The translations under genes were made by a program, and so were the position numbers. Source: Onstottus_B arcticum (lineage in GTDB: Bacteria > Acidobacteriota > Blastocatellia > UBA7656). Taken from it: 64,000 nucleotides of DNA. The first letter of the stretch is position 1; every line of letters begins with the position of its first letter. The stretch lies in the NCBI GenBank assembly GCA_038040485.1, contig JBBPIE010000012.1:108804-172803 (forward strand). Direction: 5' to 3'. The notes under the pieces were generated by a model, which saw only the letters and a program-made list of their open reading frames with translations, made no database searches and was not told the DNA's origin. Below, piece after piece: positions 7,902 to 17,365 of this stretch.

Positions 7902-8927
7902 CTATTTCTCCGCAGCCGCGACGATCCGCTGGATGAGCTTCGCATCATCGGGTATCAAGCCGACCTTCGCGAGCCTCGGAGTCAGCGTCACCCAGTTCTT
8001 GTCCATCGCAAACACGCGCTTGAACAACGGCAGCGACTCGTCTACGCGGCCCATGTTCACGAGCGCGACCGCGTGCCAGTAGACCATCTCAGCGTTGTCA
8101 GGCACGAGCTTCGCCGCCGCGCCGTATTCCACAAGCGCCCGATCGTTGTCCTTCAACTCAACCGCGAGATCGCCCGCGTTCATACGGTTGTAGGCGCGCT
8201 GCAAGGTGATCAATCGACGAAGCTCTTTCAACGGCTCGTTGCTGTCATCGACTCTCAAGTCGAACACGCGATCAGCCCACGGCTTGCCGGTCGGTTTGCC
8301 GGTCACGACGATCAACGCGGCGGACTGTTTGCCTCGGATGTCGCCGCCGGCTTCCTGCGCGGCTTCGAGCGCAGCCATCATTCGCTCGGCAAGATCGCCC
8401 TTGGTGTTTTCAAAGGCGCGGGACATCGCCGGCCACACTTTGTCGTTGAGCATCAGGTTGGCTTGCACCGAATAGTCTTTTCCGACTATGTGACCGGCTG
8501 CGGGAATGTCTTTCGAGCCGGTGTGAGCCATCACCCGGCCTTGCGCGTCGATCATCGCGACCTGTCGGACATCGCGGCCGTCGTCTCCGGCAAGCAGCGA
8601 CTTCAATGCGTCGGGAGCGCTCTTGCCTGCGCGCATCAAGTCGAGCCCGAGCTTGCCGTAGCTCGGATCGACGAAGGACTGAGTGGCGATTGCGCCGACG
8701 CCGGCTTCAGCCCACGGGACCAGGGAGCCGACACAAAACCAGTGAGACTGAACAGCTACGCCAAGCTCGCCGGTCGCGGGATCTCGCGCGACGATCGAGA
8801 AGGTGTGGACGGGGCGCAGCGGCAACTGGCTTCTGACCCGAGTCTGCGCCCCAACTGAGGGGGTAATAGCGAACAGCGGTCCGGCGACTCCGAGGAGACA
8901 AGTTGTTATCGAAAGAAGACGGGTCAT
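7902..8927 (-). CDS. Secreted DUF1028-family protein with a TPR tail
   Basis: The first 25-30 residues form a signal peptide (LLSITTCLLGVAGPLFA). The DUF1028 domain follows (HTFSIVARDPATGELGVAVQS, WAEAGVGAIATQSFVDPSYG, GKDYSVQANLML, GGDIRGKQSAALIVV), a family predicted to adopt an Ntn-hydrolase-like fold but of unproven activity. The last 90 residues look like TPR-type helices (DNDRALVEYGAAAKLVPDNA, NMGRVDESLPLFKRVFAMD), a combination seen in this family. GAGGT lies a few bases before ATG 8927. The next gene on the strand is the small membrane protein. An amidase or peptidase-like role is only a guess. Confidence 0.8.
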   Translation of the reverse strand: MTRLLSITTCLLGVAGPLFAITPSVGAQTRVRSQLPLRPVHTFSIVARDPATGELGVAVQSHWFCVGSLVPWAEAGVGAIATQSFVDPSYGKLGLDLMRAGKSAPDALKSLLAGDDGRDVRQVAMIDAQGRVMAHTGSKDIPAAGHIVGKDYSVQANLMLNDKVWPAMSRAFENTKGDLAERMMAALEAAQEAGGDIRGKQSAALIVVTGKPTGKPWADRVFDLRVDDSNEPLKELRRLITLQRAYNRMNAGDLAVELKDNDRALVEYGAAAKLVPDNAEMVYWHAVALVNMGRVDESLPLFKRVFAMDKNWVTLTPRLAKVGLIPDDAKLIQRIVAAAEK

Positions 8928-8994
8928 AGTCTTACCTCATTCCTAAAGACCAAACGGCCTGATTAGCTGTGTTAGGTGCCGACTTGAACGCAGG

Positions 8995-9321
8995 CTAAGG
9001 CGTGAGCGCCAACTGCACTTTGATAACCTGCTCGATCTTCCGCACATCAATTGGTGACAGACTGCCTATCAAATTCAGCAAACGCGTTTTGCTCACGGTC
9101 GTGAGCTGGTCTGCCATTGCCTTGTTCTGTTTGCCGTTGAGTTGAACGACGGCTTCGCTCGGATAAAGACGATCAAGGTTTGTTGTTAACGGAATGACCT
9201 GAACGCGATTCAGGAACCTGTTTGAGGCGTCGTTGCTCATGATGACACCCGGACGTTTCTTGCGGATTTCTCCCCCGACAGAATGTTCAAAGTTTACCCA
9301 CCACACCTCACCTCGTTGCAT
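8995..9321 (-). CDS. mazF: MazF/PemK-family toxin (endoribonuclease)
   Basis: A 108-residue toxin of a type II toxin-antitoxin pair. Family hallmarks: N-terminal RGEVWWVNFEHSVGGEIRKKRPGVIMSND, then VQVIPLTTN, a central KAMADQLTTVSKTRL (conserved region before the RL motif) and a C-terminal helix. MazF enzymes cleave single-stranded RNA at short motifs. The gene overlaps the antitoxin gene by 14 nt, the usual coupled arrangement. Length is normal and no key segment is missing, so it is probably functional. Confidence 0.9.
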   Translation of the reverse strand: MQRGEVWWVNFEHSVGGEIRKKRPGVIMSNDASNRFLNRVQVIPLTTNLDRLYPSEAVVQLNGKQNKAMADQLTTVSKTRLLNLIGSLSPIDVRKIEQVIKVQLALTP

Positions 9322-9535
9322 CGGCGTCTCCGATCATTTCCTCGGCCCATTCAAGCGCCTCAGCTTCGCGACTCGTGTCTTCGGCCATTAGCTGATAAGC
9401 GGAGTCCAGATCGAGACCGCGCAACTGTGGCAGGATCAGAGACTCGATGAACTGACCTATGTCTTCCGGTCCACCGATTCTCTGCAATTCGTCGTAAACC
9501 CGTTCATCAACATTGATCGTGATTTCTTTCTGCAT
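9308..9535 (-). CDS. Antitoxin partner of MazF
   Basis: A 75-residue acidic protein directly upstream of mazF, overlapping it by 14 nt. The N-terminus (MQKEITINVDERVYDELQRI) looks like a ribbon-helix-helix DNA-binding segment. The C-terminal region (DTSREAEALEWAEEMIGDA) is the acidic helix that typically covers the MazF active site. It would neutralise the toxin and repress the operon. The start is supported by position and length; no strong Shine-Dalgarno motif is needed to choose it. Confidence 0.8.
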   Translation of the reverse strand: MQKEITINVDERVYDELQRIGGPEDIGQFIESLILPQLRGLDLDSAYQLMAEDTSREAEALEWAEEMIGDADATR

Positions 9536-9562
9536 AACCTTCTCCAGCAGCTAGTCTTCTGG

Positions 9563-9841
9563 CTATCGAGTAGCATCGCTCGGCGCTTCCGGAAGCGGGC
9601 GCTCTTTACGTTGGTCTCGCTGCCAGTCCGACGCGTCCTCGATGTTTGATACGCCGCCCTTTTTAGCAAGGCCCTCCAGCGCGCGAGCCATCCGTCGTCC
9701 GCGGGACTCTCCACCAGAGACTGAATCGCTCATGATCGTCACGAAAACGTCGAGAGGTTGCTGATTACCGGTCTGCTCGGGAACCTCGTCCTCCCATTCC
9801 AGGTGGTCGCCACGAAGTTTGGCACGGTAGGTTGGAAGCAT
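9563..9841 (-). CDS. Orphan antitoxin-like protein (WQRxxR...LP motif)
   Basis: A 92-residue protein starting MLPTYRAKLRGDHLEWEDEVPE. The first part resembles small beta-hairpin antitoxin N-termini. The C-terminus carries SDWQRDQRKERPLPE, similar to the WQRE-R-DR-LP tails of antitoxins that normally pair with PIN-domain toxins. No PIN toxin lies next to it: the flanking genes are the MazF antitoxin and a frameshifted membrane protein. ATG 9841 has GAGG 8 nt upstream, so the longer frame to 9928 is not used. Antitoxin assignment is by motif resemblance only. Confidence 0.55.
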   Translation of the reverse strand: MLPTYRAKLRGDHLEWEDEVPEQTGNQQPLDVFVTIMSDSVSGGESRGRRMARALEGLAKKGGVSNIEDASDWQRDQRKERPLPEAPSDATR

Positions 9842-9978
9842 ATCGATTACCTCAGGAGGCTCTATGGTCGCATCAGGCTTGCGCCACTTGCAAGGTTGTG
9901 GGCGATTGAGTTCAGGTCTTCGCTTCACAGATCTACCTGATAATCGAGAACGGACTGCGGCTTAAGCGCCTCTACGAG

Positions 9979-10643
9979 TTATGGCAAAAGAGGAGGCGTT
10001 TTCAGAATGGCTTGCAGCAAACTGCCGACGAAGCGGAATATTTCCCTCGCTTGATCTGGCGTCATTGCCATTGCAAAGCTCGTCACAACCGTGGATAAAA
10101 CGCCTATTGCGACGTAGAGCCAGTCCTGTCTTCCTTGACGGTGGCCTCATCCACTAAATAGGCGAGCTTGGACTCAAGAAATGCACGCTTCTGTTCGTCA
10201 AGCTGCTGCGTCTTTTCAATGTATGCCTGGAGCTCGCGCAAGCCAGCGGAAATCTTCCCTATTTCAACGGTGCTGAATGGAGTGTTAGGCAAGTCAGCTG
10301 ATGCCGCCTCAACGAGTGCGGTTTGTTCGGATAGCAGGCTCCACAGGTCAGGCGCTTGAGTTTCCCGTTTCAGATTCGTGAGCCATTCCTCAACTAATGA
10401 AAGCTGTCCGTCCCAGTCACCACCCCGCCTGTTCTCGTAGGCAGTATCTTCGCCGGGGCAATACTCGGCTTGGTGTTGGTCGTAATCGACGAACTGAAAG
10501 GTGAAAGAGTACCCAGAAGGCGTGTGCACTAGCGTGGGCGTCGTCAGCTCCCAGCCAAAGTCCTTAGGATCCAAGCCTTTTTTGCTAACCGCGCTCAGAA
10601 CGGCGTTCGCTTGAGTAACAAGGAGATGTCCGTAGCTCACCAC
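9979..10643 (-). pseudogene. Frameshifted membrane-anchored protein coupled to an AbrB-type antitoxin
   Basis: The first frame (10643 to 10104) gives 179 residues: an N-terminal domain (PKDFGWELTTPTLVHTPSGY, YCPGEDTAYE, GDWDGQLSLVEEWLTNLKRE, APDLW) and a helical region (ISAGLRELQAYIEKTQQLDE, FLESKLAYLVDEA). It then ends in a short unrelated tail. In the -1 frame, directly after LVDEA, the sequence continues GRQDWLYVAIGVLSTVVTSFAMA...FRFVGSLLQAIL to a TAA at 9979-9981. This is a membrane helix plus amphipathic tail that fits naturally as the real C-terminus. Loss of one A near 10128-10133 would explain the shift; sequencing error or programmed frameshift are alternatives. The ATG overlaps the upstream antitoxin stop by 7 nt. 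I do not recognise a named family. Confidence 0.65.
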
Positions 10644-10879
10644 ACCTCCGTAACGACCGATCGACCTGTGTCGATTTCACCGTGGATGTTGCGCCTAGTT
10701 ACGCCGTCAAGAAGTTGGTCGAGCGTATACACCCGTTCTGCAACCGGCGCGATGACCAGCTTGCCTTCCACAACCGACAGATCCACAAGCGTCCCTTCTT
10801 CGAGGCTGAACTCTACCGCAAAACTCCTCGGGATTCGGAGTGCGAGACTCCTGCCCCATTTCTGAACCTGTACTTTCAT
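10637..10879 (-). CDS. AbrB/MazE-type antitoxin-like DNA-binding protein
   Basis: An 80-residue protein that begins MKVQVQKWGRSLALRIPRSF, the swapped-hairpin AbrB/MazE signature (W-G-x-S-LxxRIP). It ends with a flexible tail, YTLDQLLDGVTRRN...DTGRSVVTEVW, typical of MazE antitoxins. ATG 10879 is preferred because GAGG lies just upstream and the domain starts here. It overlaps by 7 nt the start of the frameshifted membrane protein, the position where a MazF toxin is usually found. The downstream protein does not resemble MazF, so either the toxin was replaced or the pair is a different system. Confidence 0.8.
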   Translation of the reverse strand: MKVQVQKWGRSLALRIPRSFAVEFSLEEGTLVDLSVVEGKLVIAPVAERVYTLDQLLDGVTRRNIHGEIDTGRSVVTEVW

Positions 10880-10955
10880 AGGTTCCTCTTGTATCCAAGT
10901 CGAAGATGCACAGAGCACCAAGCTTCAAGTCCGGGGTCTTTAATGATTGTGCTGC

Positions 10956-12581
<1,626 letters not shown>

Positions 12582-12713
12582 AGTAAATCTCCTAGTTTAA
12601 AAGTTCGAAGTATTGATACGGTACCGCCGAGGCAGTTGGATTATCTTCAAGACGCGGTGTCAGAGCAACCTCGTCAAAGCGTTGACGAAGGTTGACTGGC
12701 CGACGAGCGGGCG

Positions 12714-13115
12714 CTATGGGAACAAGCCAAGTTGCGTCCAACGGATCCGGGCTGCCTGCTGGGCACCACTGTTCATTTGCAAGCGAGCGACCGAGCCGCG
12801 ACCCATCGGGGTCAAACCTCGTATTGAGCCTGTCTCAATTTCCAACTCGAAATGGTCTTGCCAGCGGTTTAGCCTCGGATTGAAAAGCAGAACTTCAGCT
12901 TGCGTCAAAGCATCGCTGGTTGTAGTGCAGTCTGCCTTGTGAATATTACAAGCGCGGCAAGCCAATGCCAGGTTTGCTTCATTGTCTTGGCCGCCTTGCG
13001 AGGTTGGGAGGATGTGTTCAACTTCAAAAGGAAAGTTAAAGAGAGCTTCGGGAGCGCGGCAGTATTCGCATCTGTGGTTGGCTCGTTGCGCTATCACGGG
13101 ATAACGCGGATTCAT
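12714..13115 (-). CDS. HNH endonuclease family protein
   Basis: A 133-residue protein with a complete HNH core in the N-terminal half: CEYCRAP...FEVEHILP...GGQDNEANLALACRACNIHK. The two CxxC pairs bind structural zinc, and the EHI, N and H residues form the metal-dependent nuclease site. The C-terminal half (FNPRLNRWQDHF...SVARLQMN) matches a type of HNH protein common in cyanobacteria and acidobacteria. Its ATG overlaps the stop of the upstream 123-residue gene by 4 nt (ATGA), so the two are translationally coupled. Whether it is a defence, toxin or housekeeping nuclease is not shown. Confidence 0.85.
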   Translation of the reverse strand: MNPRYPVIAQRANHRCEYCRAPEALFNFPFEVEHILPTSQGGQDNEANLALACRACNIHKADCTTTSDALTQAEVLLFNPRLNRWQDHFELEIETGSIRGLTPMGRGSVARLQMNSGAQQAARIRWTQLGLFP

Positions 13116-13483
13116 TGTCCTAACTCTTTGAGCGCAGATTCGGCTCGCCTTATCGCAGCATTCAATTCGGCTTCGATTAGCGCCTCGAGCTCAGCCTGCT
13201 CCTCGCGTTTCAATGCACCATTCTTGTCACGAGCGGACCGCCACTGTGTCATGAGCTCGCCGAGCCGTTTCTGTTGTTGAGCCGTGAAAAACCCGTCTGG
13301 CCGAAGATTCTGCACTATCACAAGCGTGCTGGCTTCCTCTTCGTTTAATTGCTTTGCCAGCGCGTCTAACGCTTCGCCAGCGGTTTTTCCTTCGGACTGT
13401 CGCGCTCCCGAGATGGCGCGATAGGTCACGCCATCCTCCCCGACACCTTCCGGCAAAATGGTGATCGTCATACTCGATGACAT
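13112..13483 (-). CDS. Unknown partner of the HNH endonuclease (HicB-like N-terminal part)
   Basis: A 123-residue acidic protein. The N-terminal 60 residues (GVTYRAISGARQSEGKTAGEALDALAKQL) resemble a short HicB-like beta-alpha segment. The C-terminal half is charged and helical (REEQAELEALIEAELNAAIRRAESALKEL). It overlaps the HNH gene by 4 nt. A TATAAT hexamer (13482-13487) overlaps the first ATG, which would place transcription start close to the Met at 13471 (MTITILPEG) and suggest a nearly leaderless transcript. The start could therefore be 13471. An antitoxin-like or regulatory role for the nuclease is inference only. Confidence 0.65.
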   Translation of the reverse strand: MSSSMTITILPEGVGEDGVTYRAISGARQSEGKTAGEALDALAKQLNEEEASTLVIVQNLRPDGFFTAQQQKRLGELMTQWRSARDKNGALKREEQAELEALIEAELNAAIRRAESALKELGQ

Positions 13484-13574
13484 TATACTTATTCAGGCTC
13501 TATGCGCGAAGGCAGAAGTCAGAAACCAGCAGGACTGCCAAGGCTGCGAAATGTGTTAGCCGATGCAACCTCAC

Positions 13575-13955
13575 TCACGACCGATCGCGACCTACCTGGA
13601 TGGAAGTGGCGATTTGCCAAACGTTGCCACACGGATCTTCGATCATCGCGCGACGATCGCCGTAGGGCAGGTCCTGTGGCTCTTCGAGCGATACGGCGCC
13701 TGCTTGCAGCGCACGCTGGTACGTCGCGTCGATGTCGTCGACATAGAGGTAGAGAAATGCAGGCATCGCGTCTCGCGGGCCAACGCCGCTTACCATCACG
13801 ATCGAGTCGCCAATTCTGATCACGGACGGGATGTCTGTGCGGAGGTCTCCCGTCGCGCCGAACGCGTGCTTGAGGAAGTCGACTAGCCTGGCTGCGTCGT
13901 GAGCTACTAGCCGAGGTGTCACGCTGTGCCAACCTTCGGGGATTGATTTGGTCAT
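13575..13955 (-). CDS. VOC-superfamily (PhnB/glyoxalase-like) protein
   Basis: A 126-residue protein with one paired beta-alpha-beta-beta-beta module set: SVTPRLVAHDAARLVDFLKHAFGA at the start and FLYLYVDDIDATYQRALQAGA ... DLPYGDRRAMIEDPCGNVWQIAT at the end. This is the PhnB-like subgroup of the vicinal oxygen chelate superfamily. Possible metal ligands are His or Glu in the first strand and the late Glu of IEDP, but substrate cannot be told. The last residues after IATSIQ run into unrelated sequence. No close operon partner; a repeat element lies upstream. Confidence 0.8.
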   Translation of the reverse strand: MTKSIPEGWHSVTPRLVAHDAARLVDFLKHAFGATGDLRTDIPSVIRIGDSIVMVSGVGPRDAMPAFLYLYVDDIDATYQRALQAGAVSLEEPQDLPYGDRRAMIEDPCGNVWQIATSIQVGRDRS

Positions 13956-14023
13956 CGGTTCTTCACTCCGTTCGACTCGCCGTAGGTGCAGTGAAGTTGA
14001 GCGAGAGTGGTGTCCTCACTTCA

Positions 14024-14139
14024 TTCTCTGCGCGGTCTCTGCGTCTCGGCGCCTCTGCGGTTAGAGAGAACTTCCGGGTTTACAAGTTGGCGCACCCTCT
14101 AACCGCAGAGACGCCGAGACGCAGAGTTTACGCAGAGAA
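14024..14139. repeat. Inverted-repeat element, 8-nt unit type
   Basis: The left arm (14024-14066) contains CTCTGCGTCTCGGCGCCTCT and GCGGTTAGAG. The right arm (14097-14139) contains CTCTAACCGCAGAGACGCCG and AGACGCAGAG. Within each arm the unit GCAGAGAC/GCCGAGAC repeats every 8 nt. The outer ends TTCTCTGCG and CGCAGAGAA also pair. It fills the space between the VOC and MFS genes; no gene is seen there. Confidence 0.85.
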
Positions 14140-14205
14140 GAGATTCGAAACCAGTGCACTACCCTGGCGCGGCGATGATGTACGTTCCACTGAATGATGT
14201 TCTAC

Positions 14206-15483
14206 TCACGTCTTCAATCGCGAAGGCAGAAGCAGGAACAACATCACCATTGCCAACGCCGAGAGACTCGCTCCGAAATAAAAGGTGGCTTGCGAGTTTA
14301 CTTTGTCCCACAACAACCCGCCGATGTAGCTTGCGGCGATCTGCGTCAAGCCCATCACCATCGAGTAAATCCCTATCGCAGTAGCGTGACCGGCCGAACC
14401 AGCGGTGTCTACGGCAAGCGCTTTGCCGACCCCGTCGGTCAGAGCAGGGAATAATCCGTATAACGCGAACAGAGGCCACACCAGCCAGCCCGCGCTCGCC
14501 GCGCCGAAGCCCGCGTAGCTGACAGCGTAGACCCCAAACCCAATGATCAGTAGGTTGCGTCTTCCAAACCGATCGCTCGCCGCCCCCGCGGGCATCGACG
14601 CCAGCGAAGCAACCGCGTTGTAGAGCGTGTAAGCCAGGATCGTCCACTTGCGATCGAGCCCCAGTTGCTCAGACCGCAAAATCAGAAACGCGTTAGCCGA
14701 ATTAGCCAGCCCGAACACGCCGGTCACAAGAAGCAGCCGTTTGTACTCGCGCGTCGTGCCCGCCAGCGAGAACTTCAAGTTGGTTGATTTTGCGATATCG
14801 CCGCGACGCTCGCGTACGGTGAGGATCAAGATCGCCGCAGCAGCAGCCGGAATTCCCGAGATCAGAAAAATGCTTCGAGCGCCCAAGCCCGCCCACGCTA
14901 CAAGGACGAGAGCGATAAGCGGACCGATCACCGCGCCCGCCGAGTCCATTGCTCGCTCGAACCCGAAGGCGCGGCCTCGGTACTGTTCCAGCGTCGACTC
15001 GGCCAGCAACGCATCGCGTGGGGCGGTGCGCATCCCTTTCCCAAATCGCTCGGCGAAGCGCGCGCCTAACACAACCTGCCAGACCTGCGCGCCGGCGATC
15101 ATAGGCCGGGTCACTGCCGTCAACAGGTAGCCTGCAAAAACTACGGGCTTGCGACGCCCTATCCGGTCAGAGAACCAACCGGAGATTCCCCCGAGCGCTG
15201 TTGAGGCGCCGACTGCGATGCCTTCAATCAAGCCTACGACTGTAGCGGGCGCGCGCAGAGTCTCGGTCAGAAACAACGGGAGGATGGGATAGATCATCTC
15301 GCTGCTGATGTCCGCGAGAAGGCTCACCAGACCAAGGATGATCGCGCTACGTGAGAGACCGGTGAAAAGTGACGCAATGCGAGAAGGGGAAGAACCGGGA
15401 GGGCGAAGAGGGGACCCGGCGCCCGCACGATCAAGGCTGGGTTCACCTTCAGCCTTTCCACTCTTCACCGTTTCCCTCCGCAT
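14206..15483 (-). CDS. MFS transporter
   Basis: A 425-residue major facilitator with about 12 hydrophobic helices after a polar, Pro-rich N-terminus of about 45 residues. Visible signatures are the loop 2-3 motif GWFSDRIGRRKPV, ARFAERFGKGMRTAPRDAL in helix 4 and loop 4-5, and its second-half counterpart AASDRFGRRNLL. The ISSEMIYPILPLFL start and the GKGxRxxPRDAL motif are typical of an uncharacterised subgroup. It begins 1 nt after the stop of the ABC binding-protein gene (TAAGATG), so the two are translationally coupled. Substrate unknown; an exporter role is possible. Confidence 0.85.
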   Translation of the reverse strand: MRRETVKSGKAEGEPSLDRAGAGSPLRPPGSSPSRIASLFTGLSRSAIILGLVSLLADISSEMIYPILPLFLTETLRAPATVVGLIEGIAVGASTALGGISGWFSDRIGRRKPVVFAGYLLTAVTRPMIAGAQVWQVVLGARFAERFGKGMRTAPRDALLAESTLEQYRGRAFGFERAMDSAGAVIGPLIALVLVAWAGLGARSIFLISGIPAAAAAILILTVRERRGDIAKSTNLKFSLAGTTREYKRLLLVTGVFGLANSANAFLILRSEQLGLDRKWTILAYTLYNAVASLASMPAGAASDRFGRRNLLIIGFGVYAVSYAGFGAASAGWLVWPLFALYGLFPALTDGVGKALAVDTAGSAGHATAIGIYSMVMGLTQIAASYIGGLLWDKVNSQATFYFGASLSALAMVMLFLLLPSRLKT

Positions 15484-15484
15484 C

Positions 15485-17359
15485 TTATTCGAGCGTGAGC
15501 TTCGGAATGAAGAACCACGAACCCGAAGGCTCCAACCGAATGTTTCCTACTCGGGAGCGCGCGACCAGAACGTTTGCAGGATACCAGAGATAGATTTGCG
15601 GCACTTCCTCGGCAACCGTCTTTTGAAGCTTCGAGTAGATGGCGATCTTCGCCGGGCGATCGTTGGTGCGTTCGGCCTCGACGATCCAGGCATCCACTTG
15701 CGGGTTGCAGTATCGCATTCGGTTCTGCCCGCCGCGGTCAGTCAGCAGCGCCGAGATCTTCAAATACACCTGCTTCTTCGCCGCAGCATCCGCGGCTGAA
15801 TCTAGCAACGCCGCTTGATCCAAAAGCTTGTCCAATTCAGAAGAAGGACAGTAGTCGCGCTTCGCAAGTATCGAAGCCAGTTGCGCAAACAATGGCTGCA
15901 TTTGAGCCGGATCGTTTGTCGCGCGAAGGTTCGCAATCGATTCGTTGAACTGCGGGTTCTGGTAGCGGCTGTGATAGACAAACTGAAATGCGTCAGGGCT
16001 CTGATTGAAGCCGAGCCCGATCAGGTAATACATGTCGAACTGCGCTTTCGCAAGCTTGTCGAACATCGTCGCCGACTCGAGCGATTGAAGCTCGAGCTGA
16101 ATCCCAACGCGGCGAAGCTGGTCCTGAATGATCGAGGCGATGTTTCGTGACAACTGAGTAGTCAAAGTGAGGATCGTCAAGTTGAGCCGTGGCTTGGGAC
16201 CGTCGCCGTCAGGGTCAGGAAAACCGGCTTCGTCGAGGACCTGCTTAGCTCGCTCGGGATCGTGATCGTAGATCGTCAGGTTGCGCTCGCAAGCCCAGTG
16301 CTCCGGCGGCAATAGAGTGTTCGCCTTCCGCGCCTGGTCTCGAAGCAAACGATGAATGATCACCTCGCGGTCGATGCCGAAGGCGATGGCCTGCCGGAGT
16401 TTTTGATTTGAGAGCAGCGACGATCCACTAAGGTTAAGCCCAAGGTATCCGATGTTCGCACCGTCGGCGAGCTTGATTTGAATATCGCTTCGACGGCTGA
16501 GCGCGCGGACCGTCTCGGGATCGAACTGCGCGTTGTAAGCCAGATCGACTTCGCCGCTCATCAGTTCAGCTTGGCGGGTGCTGTTGTCGGTGACGACTTT
16601 TATGTGCACGCGGGGGATGTTCGGGGCGCCACCCCAGTAGTCCGCGTTGGCTTCGAGTTTGATTTCGCTGCCTTCCTGATACGAAACAAACTTATAAGGG
16701 CCACTGCCGACCGGAGCGTTGATCATTTCGGTTCCCGCGCCTTCGGGGATTATTCCGATCGCGGGAAGATTGCCGATGAAGGTGGGGAACGGCTCGCTCG
16801 CATGAAGGACGACCGTTGCAGGGTCGGGCGCCTCGATCGAGGTGACTTTCTCGACCAGGCCACGGATCGGCGATTTCACGGCCGGCGAGAGTATCGAATC
16901 GAAAGTGTACTTCACGTCCGACGAAGTCAGCGGCTTGCCGTTGTGAAACGTGACGCCCGAGCGAAGTTGGAAGGTGAACGTGCGATGGTCCTCGGACTCG
17001 GTGAAGCTCGCGGCGAGCGATGGAACAAACTCAAAGGCTTCGTCCTTGATCACCAGCGTATCGTAGATCAACTGCATGACGCGGGCGGAGACCGGGAAGG
17101 TTGTTGAGAAGCGCGGATCGAAGCCTCTTGGGGGCTGCTCGATCGCGATTACCAGCGTCCCCGGCTGACCTCCGCGCTTGCACGAAGAGGCTGGGATGAG
17201 CAGAAGAATGAGCAGAACGATGAGGAGCTTGTAGGGGCGGCCCTCCGTGGCCGCCCCTGAGTGCGAATCAAGAAACCTATGGCGCCACGTGGTAAGCCAA
17301 TGAGGGGCGGCCACTGAGGGCCGCCCATACAGGACGGGCTTTGGTTCGAAGGGTCTCAA
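15485..17359 (-). CDS. ABC transporter substrate-binding lipoprotein (peptide/nickel type, SBP_bac_5)
   Basis: A periplasmic binding protein of the oligopeptide/nickel class. A hydrophobic segment ending in IPASSC gives a lipoprotein signal. Family motifs follow: FTFQLRSGVTFHNGKPLTSSDVKYTFDS, NAPVGSGPYKFVSYQ, IAFGIDREVII and the closing VPQIYLWYPANVLVAR. The first 45-50 codons from TTG 17359 are encoded by an inverted-repeat element (17230-17332) and are probably not original. The lipoprotein signal begins only after it, at about YKLLIVLL, and no in-frame ATG lies close to it. The true start is therefore uncertain. The gene lies 6 nt after nagZ and is followed directly by an MFS gene; no permease or ATPase of an ABC system is nearby. 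A role in cell-wall peptide uptake fits the nagZ neighbour but is not proven. Confidence 0.8.
   Translation of the reverse strand: MRPFEPKPVLYGRPSVAAPHWLTTWRHRFLDSHSGAATEGRPYKLLIVLLILLLIPASSCKRGGQPGTLVIAIEQPPRGFDPRFSTTFPVSARVMQLIYDTLVIKDEAFEFVPSLAASFTESEDHRTFTFQLRSGVTFHNGKPLTSSDVKYTFDSILSPAVKSPIRGLVEKVTSIEAPDPATVVLHASEPFPTFIGNLPAIGIIPEGAGTEMINAPVGSGPYKFVSYQEGSEIKLEANADYWGGAPNIPRVHIKVVTDNSTRQAELMSGEVDLAYNAQFDPETVRALSRRSDIQIKLADGANIGYLGLNLSGSSLLSNQKLRQAIAFGIDREVIIHRLLRDQARKANTLLPPEHWACERNLTIYDHDPERAKQVLDEAGFPDPDGDGPKPRLNLTILTLTTQLSRNIASIIQDQLRRVGIQLELQSLESATMFDKLAKAQFDMYYLIGLGFNQSPDAFQFVYHSRYQNPQFNESIANLRATNDPAQMQPLFAQLASILAKRDYCPSSELDKLLDQAALLDSAADAAAKKQVYLKISALLTDRGGQNRMRYCNPQVDAWIVEAERTNDRPAKIAIYSKLQKTVAEEVPQIYLWYPANVLVARSRVGNIRLEPSGSWFFIPKLTLE
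17230..17332. repeat. Inverted repeat (GGGGCGGCC...GGCCGCCCC units) at the 5' end of the ABC binding-protein gene
   Basis: The left unit GTAGGGGCGGCCCTCCGTGG, continuing CCGCCCC, starts at 17231. The right unit is GAGGGGCGGCCACTGAGGGC, continuing CGCCCATACAG, ending at 17332. They are reverse complements with few mismatches, and each is itself a hairpin. The unit is read as codons at the start of the binding-protein gene. A sequence-related element lies at 63877-63948. Confidence 0.8.
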
Positions 17360-17365
17360 TGAACA

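Noticed and set aside
7800..8858. Long plus-strand open frame opposite the DUF1028 gene
   Set aside because: It is antisense to a gene with a clear signal peptide and family motifs, has Arg/His-rich shadow composition and no ribosome site.
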